Positions 58,915 through 64,000 of a DNA stretch of 64,000 nt are shown here, piece by piece. The first letter of the stretch is position 1, and every line of letters begins with the position of its first letter. The position numbers and the translations under genes are program-made. Below the pieces are notes generated by a model. It did not search any database and was not told the DNA's origin. It saw only the letters and a program-made list of their open reading frames with translations. This DNA comes from Clostridium sp. BNL1100. Lineage in GTDB: Bacteria > Bacillota > Clostridia > Acetivibrionales > DSM-1351. The DNA is taken from assembly GCF_000244875.1 (NCBI RefSeq), contig NC_016791.1:663501-727500 (forward strand), given 5' to 3'.

Positions 58915-61014
58915 ATGAAACAGTTTTTTAAAGACAGATATACCATTGTGGGAATAGCTATAGTTCTGATGTTCTCTGTAATTGTCTACCAGTTGGCGAA
59001 CATGCAGCTGGTTCAGGGCGAAAACTACTATACACAGTCCCAAAGTAAAATAATGAGATCAACGACCATTCTGGCTGAACGTGGGAATATACTTGACAGG
59101 TATGGCGTTCCTGTAGCTGTTAATTCCACCAGTTATTCCGTTATATTGATGGATACCGGGCTTGGGTCTAAAAAGCTCAATGAAATGATGTATAAAATTC
59201 TTAAGGTTCTTGAAAAGAACGGAGACTCTTACAACAAAACTTTCTCAAAGTATCTGACCTACCCGGTGGGTTTCGGAACTATGCTGAAAAATAATGAAAA
59301 CCGGAAAAAAACCCTTAAGATTATGACAGGATATGATTTCAAGGGCTTTGATCAGGATTCTACACCGGAAGAAGTATATGAATATGTCAAGGACATGGTG
59401 TTCAAGGTTGATGACAAGTACTCCGAAAAGGATGCTTATGATATTATGACACTCAGGTTTCAAGGAATTTCAATGGATCCTGTCCTTGCAGATTCAATCA
59501 GTACCAAAACAATTGCAGAGCTGGAGGAACGGAGCGACGAATTTCCGGGAGTAATTATAGAGAGTGTTCCCAGCAGGAAATATGTTGATGCGAAGTATGC
59601 AGGGCAGTTAATTGGTCACGTAGGGCCTATAGATGCTGAAGAACTGGCTAAGAACAGCGATGCAGGCTATAAAATGACGGATATTATAGGTAAGTCAGGA
59701 GTAGAACTGACTACCGAAGGGTATCTGAGAGGTACTAACGGTTACAGACGTGTTGAAGTAGATGATAACGGAAAGCCAAGAACAGTCAGTGAGGAAGCAG
59801 TAAAGCCCGGTAGTGACGTAGTGTTGACTATCGACATGGGACTTCAAAAGGTAGCAATGGATTCCCTTGCAAAAAATATAAAACTTATACGTGAGTCTAG
59901 TGATAAAAAAAATCGTCATGACGCATTCGCAGGAGCTGCAGTTGCCATAGATGTGAATACCGGAGAAGTACTTGCACTTGCAAATTACCCAAGTTATGAC
60001 CCGTCCATATTCATTGCAGACCCTGACGATAAGGTGGCAAATAAAGCAAAAGCAGCCTTGGGAGACCCTAAAAATACAACTACCTCGGAGTATAACAGGG
60101 CCATTGCCGGAATTTATACACCGGGTTCAACCTTTAAGCCCTTAGTTGGAATTGCAGCATTAGAGGAAGGAAAAACAACTCCATTTGAAACATATTTTGA
60201 TAGAGGATACGAGACATTCGACGGTTTGATGCTAAAGTCAATTGAGTACAACCAATACCGTGCCGGTCTTGGAACAGTTAATCTCATAACTGCAATACAA
60301 AAGTCGTCTAATCCTTATTTTTACAATCTTGGTAATAAAGTTGGAATTGATAATTTAGTAAAATGGGCAAAAAGGTTCGGTTTGGGCCAAAAGACAGGAA
60401 TTGATCTCCTGGGTGAAAGTAAGGGGATTATTTCCTCCAGAGAGTATAAAAAGAAAGTTGAGCCATATCCCTGGACTGCTGCTGATACAGCACAAACATC
60501 AATAGGACAGATGTATAACAGCTTTACCCCAATACAGCTTGCAAACTATGCAGCTACCATCGCAAATGGAGGTAAGCATTTAAAACCTCACATTATAAAG
60601 AGGGTTGTAAAGTTTGATGGCTCTATCGTAACTGAAACAAAGCCTGAATATGAAATAATTCCGGTTAAGAAGGAAAATATGAAAGTAATTCAGCAGGGCA
60701 TGATTGCGGTTGCCAATGCCACAGATGGAACTGCTGCCGATAAATTCAAGGACTTAAAGCCTATAACGGTTGCAGGAAAAACAGGTACTGCCGAAACAGG
60801 AAGGGAAGCAACTCAGTCCTCAAATGCACTGTTTATATGTTACGCTCCGGCCGACAAGCCTCAGATAGCAGTAGCCGTAGTAGTTGAAAGAGGAATTTTT
60901 GGTGCTTATACTGCACCCATTGCAAAGGACATACTTAAATATTACTTTGATTCAAACGGAACAGGCAATAAGGATTATACTGTTAAAGCAGATATAGTCC
61001 AATTGACCAAGTAA
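58915..61014 (+). CDS. mrdA: Penicillin-binding protein 2 (class B transpeptidase)
   Basis: The 699-residue protein has an N-terminal anchor (IVGIAIVLMFSVIVYQLAN), a dimerisation domain beginning ERGNILDRYGVPVAVN, and a transpeptidase domain with catalytic S405-T-F-K408, SSN in KSSNPYFYN, and K622-T-G-T625. The position after mreD marks it as the elongation-type PBP2, rather than SpoVD or division PBP3, and no PASTA repeats are present. It cross-links side-wall peptidoglycan. AGAGG precedes the ATG. RodA is not adjacent. Confidence 0.93.
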   Translation: MKQFFKDRYTIVGIAIVLMFSVIVYQLANMQLVQGENYYTQSQSKIMRSTTILAERGNILDRYGVPVAVNSTSYSVILMDTGLGSKKLNEMMYKILKVLEKNGDSYNKTFSKYLTYPVGFGTMLKNNENRKKTLKIMTGYDFKGFDQDSTPEEVYEYVKDMVFKVDDKYSEKDAYDIMTLRFQGISMDPVLADSISTKTIAELEERSDEFPGVIIESVPSRKYVDAKYAGQLIGHVGPIDAEELAKNSDAGYKMTDIIGKSGVELTTEGYLRGTNGYRRVEVDDNGKPRTVSEEAVKPGSDVVLTIDMGLQKVAMDSLAKNIKLIRESSDKKNRHDAFAGAAVAIDVNTGEVLALANYPSYDPSIFIADPDDKVANKAKAALGDPKNTTTSEYNRAIAGIYTPGSTFKPLVGIAALEEGKTTPFETYFDRGYETFDGLMLKSIEYNQYRAGLGTVNLITAIQKSSNPYFYNLGNKVGIDNLVKWAKRFGLGQKTGIDLLGESKGIISSREYKKKVEPYPWTAADTAQTSIGQMYNSFTPIQLANYAATIANGGKHLKPHIIKRVVKFDGSIVTETKPEYEIIPVKKENMKVIQQGMIAVANATDGTAADKFKDLKPITVAGKTGTAETGREATQSSNALFICYAPADKPQIAVAVVVERGIFGAYTAPIAKDILKYYFDSNGTGNKDYTVKADIVQLTK

Positions 61015-61055
61015 AGTATTTATGCCGCAGGGTAAGGCAGGTGGAGGTTAAAAGT

Positions 61056-61745
61056 ATGGATGAAAGTTCAGTAACTTTTAAAGGGACTGTAAACGGATTG
61101 ACAATCATTTTAAAGCATGAGCCGGAATTTAGTGAAATTCTACAATGTATGAGGGATAAAGTAAATTCTGCAGGTAAATTCTTCAGAGGTGCGAAACTGG
61201 CGGTAAAATATAAAGGCAGAAGCCTCAATGAAGAAGAAAAGTCCCAGTTGTTGGAAATACTTGTAAGAGAAAGCGGAGCCAGGATAGAATCATTTGAAGA
61301 GGATAAGGAACAGGTTCAGGCGGTAGCTAATAATGTTTCAACGGACAAGCCTGTTGAAAGAAAGAATCAGATAAAAAAGTATATGTTCTTTAAGGGTATA
61401 GAAGAAGGACAGACAAAGTTTTACAGAGGAACTGTACGCTCAGGACAATTGGTAAATTTTGATGGTAATTTGGTAATACTTGGCGATGTTAATCCCGGTG
61501 CAGTAATTGAGGCTACCGGAAATATAGTTGTAATGGGCTTGCTCAGGGGAGTTGTTCATGCAGGCAGCGACGGAAACAAGGAAGCTATAGTGGCAGCCTT
61601 GGGTTTGAATCCCACACAGTTGAGAATAGCAGACATTATAACACGTCCTCCTGATGAAAAAGGAGGAGTTGGGAATCCTATACCTGAACTGGCTTATATA
61701 AAGGATGACACCCTTTACGTAGAACGTTTTTTACCAGCCAGATAG
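61056..61745 (+). CDS. minC: Septum site-determining protein MinC
   Basis: The 229-residue protein has a helical/beta N-terminal domain (FKGTVNGLTIILKHEPEF) and a C-terminal beta-helix (TKFYRGTVRSGQLVNFDGN, GDVNPGAVIEATGNIVVMGLLRG). MinC blocks FtsZ assembly away from midcell. The ATG at 61056 is chosen over a GTG at 61041, because GTGGAGG lies eight bases before it. It follows PBP2 in the same run. Confidence 0.94.
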   Translation: MDESSVTFKGTVNGLTIILKHEPEFSEILQCMRDKVNSAGKFFRGAKLAVKYKGRSLNEEEKSQLLEILVRESGARIESFEEDKEQVQAVANNVSTDKPVERKNQIKKYMFFKGIEEGQTKFYRGTVRSGQLVNFDGNLVILGDVNPGAVIEATGNIVVMGLLRGVVHAGSDGNKEAIVAALGLNPTQLRIADIITRPPDEKGGVGNPIPELAYIKDDTLYVERFLPAR

Positions 61746-61768
61746 CCCGGTTCAAAAAGGCAGCAATA

Positions 61769-61797
61769 TTGACAAATTGAAAAAACAAATATATAGT
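61769..61797 (+). promoter_or_regulatory. Internal promoter for minDE
   Basis: TTGACA and TATAGT are spaced by 17 bases, between minC and minD. Eleven of twelve bases match the consensus. It would let minDE be expressed apart from mre and minC. Confidence 0.65.
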
Positions 61798-61866
61798 TTA
61801 ATGTGTATAAGTTTGAAATAATTCTCTTTTAATATATTTTCTTCTTAGAATTGGAGGCAATGCTGT

Positions 61867-62667
61867 ATGGGCGAGGTAATTGTAATTACATCCGGAAAGG
61901 GTGGAGTAGGTAAGACTACAACAACTGCCAATATTGGTACTGGCCTGGCACTGGCAGGTAAAAAGGTAGTACTTATAGATACTGATATAGGACTAAGAAA
62001 TCTGGATGTTGTAATGGGCTTGGAAAACAGAATCGTATACGATTTGGTTGACGTTATTGAAGGAGTTTGCAGAGTTAAGCAGGCCCTGATAAAGGATAAA
62101 AGGTATGAAGGCTTGTACCTCCTGCCCGCAGCACAGACAAGAGACAAGTCAGCAGTAGCACCTGAGCAGATGATTAATCTTGTAAATGAATTAAAAAATG
62201 AATTTGATTACATAATAATAGATTGTCCGGCAGGAATTGAGCAAGGCTTTAAAAATGCTATTGCCGGAGCAAACAGAGCAATAGTAGTAACCACACCGGA
62301 GGTTTCAGCCGTAAGGGATGCTGACCGTATTGTAGGGTTGCTTGAGGCAAATGAACTGAGAAATCCAAAGCTTTTAATAAACAGGGTAAGAATTGATATG
62401 GTTAAGCGCGGAGATATGATGACCATTGACGATATCATTGATATACTTGCGATTGACTTGATAGGTGTTGTACCTGACGATGAAAAGATTGTTGTCTCTA
62501 CAAACAAAGGTGAGCCTGCGGTAACTGATGAAAAATCACTTGCAGGACAAGCATACAGGAATGTAACCAGAAGAATACAAGGTGAAGATGTACCCATTAT
62601 GAACCTTGAAACTGATGAAGGATTTTTGAACAAGTTTAAAAAATTACTGGGATTTAAAAATACATAA
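61867..62667 (+). CDS. minD: Septum site-determining ATPase MinD
   Basis: The 266-residue ATPase begins VIVITSGKGGVGKTTTTAN (deviant Walker A), has VVLIDTDIGLRNLDVVMGLE, and ends in an amphipathic membrane-binding helix (FLNKFKKLLGF). It recruits MinC to the membrane and is displaced by MinE. TTGGAGG precedes the ATG. Confidence 0.97.
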   Translation: MGEVIVITSGKGGVGKTTTTANIGTGLALAGKKVVLIDTDIGLRNLDVVMGLENRIVYDLVDVIEGVCRVKQALIKDKRYEGLYLLPAAQTRDKSAVAPEQMINLVNELKNEFDYIIIDCPAGIEQGFKNAIAGANRAIVVTTPEVSAVRDADRIVGLLEANELRNPKLLINRVRIDMVKRGDMMTIDDIIDILAIDLIGVVPDDEKIVVSTNKGEPAVTDEKSLAGQAYRNVTRRIQGEDVPIMNLETDEGFLNKFKKLLGFKNT

Positions 62668-62681
62668 GGAGGGTTAGTAGT

Positions 62682-62966
62682 ATGCTGATAGATTTCTCTA
62701 AAATCTTTGGCAGATCCAAGCCGTCTAAGGATGTAGCCAAAGAAAGGCTTCAGTTGGTGCTGATTCATGACAGAGCTAACGTTTCTCCTGAATTTTTAGA
62801 AATGGTTAAGGGTGAAATAATAAAGGTAATACAACATTACATGGAAATCGACGAGAGTGCACTTGATATACAATTAACCAGAACCAAAAGTGAAGAAGGT
62901 GACAGAGTGGTTCCGGCTCTCATTGCAAATATTCCAATAAAAAATGTAAAAAATGCAGGCAAATAA
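62682..62966 (+). CDS. minE: Cell division topological specificity factor MinE
   Basis: The 94-residue protein begins with a membrane-targeting helix (LIDFSKIFGR), then the MinD-contact region KERLQLVLIHDRANVSPEFLE, and the dimer domain. Length and pattern are typical. GGAGGG precedes the ATG. Presence of MinE implies an oscillating or gradient-type Min system, as in some clostridia, rather than the DivIVA-only type of Bacillus. Confidence 0.95.
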   Translation: MLIDFSKIFGRSKPSKDVAKERLQLVLIHDRANVSPEFLEMVKGEIIKVIQHYMEIDESALDIQLTRTKSEEGDRVVPALIANIPIKNVKNAGK

Positions 62967-62990
62967 ACTCAAAGGCAAGTGATTGGTTAG

Positions 62991-63383
62991 ATGAATATAG
63001 CATTTATAGCTCATGATAACAAAAAAGAATTAATGGCAAGCTTTTGTATAGCTTACAAGTCAATTCTTCATGAACATCATATAATAGCGACACGATCTAC
63101 AGGTATTATGATCAATAAAGCCACAGGGTTGAATGTCAATCTTCTTGCATACGGCAGTCTGGGTGCACAGCAGTTATCTGCCAGGATTGCTTGCGACGAA
63201 ATTGATTTACTGATTTATTTCAGGGATGCAAATAGTGAAGAGGACCACAATAATTACCTGTTATTCAAGCATTGTGATGTGAACAACATTCCTTTTGCTA
63301 CCAATATAGCATCTGCCGAGGTCCTTATAAAAGGTCTTGAACGTGGAGACCTTGCGTGGAGGGAACTGCTGAGGCAGGATTAA
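62991..63383 (+). CDS. Methylglyoxal synthase-like protein lacking the catalytic Asp
   Basis: The 130-residue protein aligns end to end with methylglyoxal synthases: MNIAFIAHDNKKELM, TGIMINKATGLNV, IDLLIYFRD, and IPFATNIASAEVLI. However, the conserved GPLGGDQQ loop, whose Asp (Asp71 in the Escherichia coli enzyme) is the catalytic base, reads YGSLGAQQ, one residue shorter and without Asp. The phosphate-loop ATGTTG reads ATRSTG. The protein keeps the fold but may not make methylglyoxal; it could bind phosphate ligands or regulate. It lies 24 bases after minE, the usual clostridial place for mgsA. A strong terminator follows. Confidence 0.85.
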   Translation: MNIAFIAHDNKKELMASFCIAYKSILHEHHIIATRSTGIMINKATGLNVNLLAYGSLGAQQLSARIACDEIDLLIYFRDANSEEDHNNYLLFKHCDVNNIPFATNIASAEVLIKGLERGDLAWRELLRQD

Positions 63384-63413
63384 GAAAAATTTAAAACAGA
63401 GTTTTTATTTTAG

Positions 63414-63447
63414 AAGATATCCTATATATTCCAGGGTATCTTTTTTG
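63414..63447 (+). terminator. Terminator of the min operon
   Basis: AAGATATCCT pairs with AGGGTATCTT and is followed by TTTTT. It separates the min run from the next gene. Confidence 0.7.
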
Positions 63448-63536
63448 TTGGCTATAAAACGCTATCTGGAATATTCCTTTAAATTGGTAAATATAATTTA
63501 TATAATTATTAATAAGCCAAAGAAAGGGTGGAAGTA

Positions 63537-64000
63537 ATGGACGAAATTATTGAAAGACCGAAATACTCCCGACCGACCGGTACTCCCCGGAGAAACAGAA
63601 GAAATACAAACAATGACCTCATTTCAACAATTGCAGCCGCAAAAATGCTGATTGTAGTGGTTTTTTTATCTGCAATAGCCTTGTGCAAGGCAGCGAATAC
63701 ACCTGCAACAGATACCTTTATATCAAAGGTTAAGTCAATTACAACTGTAAACTATGACGTAAATAAATATATTATTAGTGCGGCTACTACATTAGGTGTA
63801 AGACTGCCTGAAGGGGGCGGTAAGCTTCAGAAACTGGTGGGAGGCGGAAATAGTACAGATGGTAATGATATTCAGACTTCATCAGTTATAGATAAAACAG
63901 ATTCAGGTGGTGGGGTTAATCCGGCATCCGGCACAAGCAGCAGTTCTGTTTCTACAGACAGTAAATCAGTATCAGGAAGTGATATGCAGGTGTTGGACGA
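63537..64000 (+). CDS. Membrane-anchored protein, 5' part (SpoIVFA/SpoIIQ-like M23 protein possible)
   Basis: The frame runs off the right edge. The visible 154 codons begin MDEIIERPKYSRPTGT, a basic Arg-rich cytoplasmic tail, then one membrane span (AKMLIVVVFLSAIALCKAA) and a Ser/Gly/Thr-rich extracytoplasmic linker. AAAGGGTGG precedes the ATG. In clostridia, the gene after the min block often encodes an M23 peptidase-like SpoIVFA or SpoIIQ type protein. No M23 catalytic motif lies inside the window, so the function is inferred only from position and topology. Confidence 0.55.
   Translation, partial: MDEIIERPKYSRPTGTPRRNRRNTNNDLISTIAAAKMLIVVVFLSAIALCKAANTPATDTFISKVKSITTVNYDVNKYIISAATTLGVRLPEGGGKLQKLVGGGNSTDGNDIQTSSVIDKTDSGGGVNPASGTSSSSVSTDSKSVSGSDMQVLD

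Noticed and set aside
61867-62768. Long minus-strand ORFs over minD
   Set aside because: They are shadows of minD on the opposite strand; the Ser/Thr-rich translations are typical of antisense frames.
1-64000. CRISPR arrays, tRNA or rRNA genes, complete insertion sequences or prophage genes
   Set aside because: I saw no regularly spaced repeats, cloverleaf sequences, rRNA motifs, intact transposases or phage structural genes.

Overview
The window looks like a chromosomal segment of a low-GC, anaerobic, spore-forming Firmicute, most likely a clostridium of the Ruminiclostridium / cellulolytic cluster III type. The reasons are AT-rich codon use, strong GGAGG ribosome sites, ATG/GTG/TTG starts, TGnTATAAT extended -10 promoters, pyruvate formate-lyase with its activase, a spore-germination (GerA) remnant, and an mreBCD-PBP2-minCDE block. 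The species assignment is inference. No tRNA, rRNA, CRISPR array or intact insertion sequence was seen.

1-10 kb is the accessory part. It starts with the C-terminal part of an OPT-family transporter that runs off the left edge. A decayed IS66 element follows, and then a two-gene unit. The first gene is a roughly 1600-residue exonuclease-RecQ-UvrD helicase fusion. The second is a protein with a D-x14-ExK nuclease-like signature. This pair is the best candidate for an undescribed DNA-processing or anti-phage system. The stretch closes with a GerA-family pseudogene, a BtrH-like papain-fold protein on the minus strand, an orphan ORF and an acyl-carrier-like remnant, all signs of gene decay around an island.

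10-30 kb is metabolic housekeeping: azlCD (branched-chain amino-acid export), glpK, proA, ridA, a large cyclic-nucleotide-binding-domain protein, asd, an L,D-transpeptidase, a polar amino-acid ABC transporter followed by isoaspartyl dipeptidase, an M48 membrane peptidase, pflB-pflA, a DUF6472-like protein and a PaaI-type thioesterase. 30-38.5 kb is a single 2822-codon cyclic beta-1,2-glucan synthase-like gene behind a leader containing a terminator-like hairpin.

38.5-54.7 kb holds icd, asnA, asnS, a DUF4397 protein, a SEC-C protein, citrate synthase, a sodium:neurotransmitter-type symporter, pyk, lon, a truncated and frameshifted beta-decarboxylating dehydrogenase pseudogene fused directly behind lon, a TPR-like membrane protein, a PRC-barrel protein and a MecA-like adaptor. 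55-64 kb is the cell-shape and division block: maf, radC, mreB, mreC, mreD, PBP2, minC, minD, minE, a methylglyoxal-synthase-like gene that lacks the catalytic Asp, and the start of a membrane-anchored protein that runs off the right edge.

Functional links seen: icd and citrate synthase supply the oxidative branch to 2-oxoglutarate; pyk and pfl serve fermentation; asd plus an L,D-transpeptidase fit a diaminopimelate-type wall; Lon and MecA are proteolysis components; mre and min genes set rod shape and the division site.
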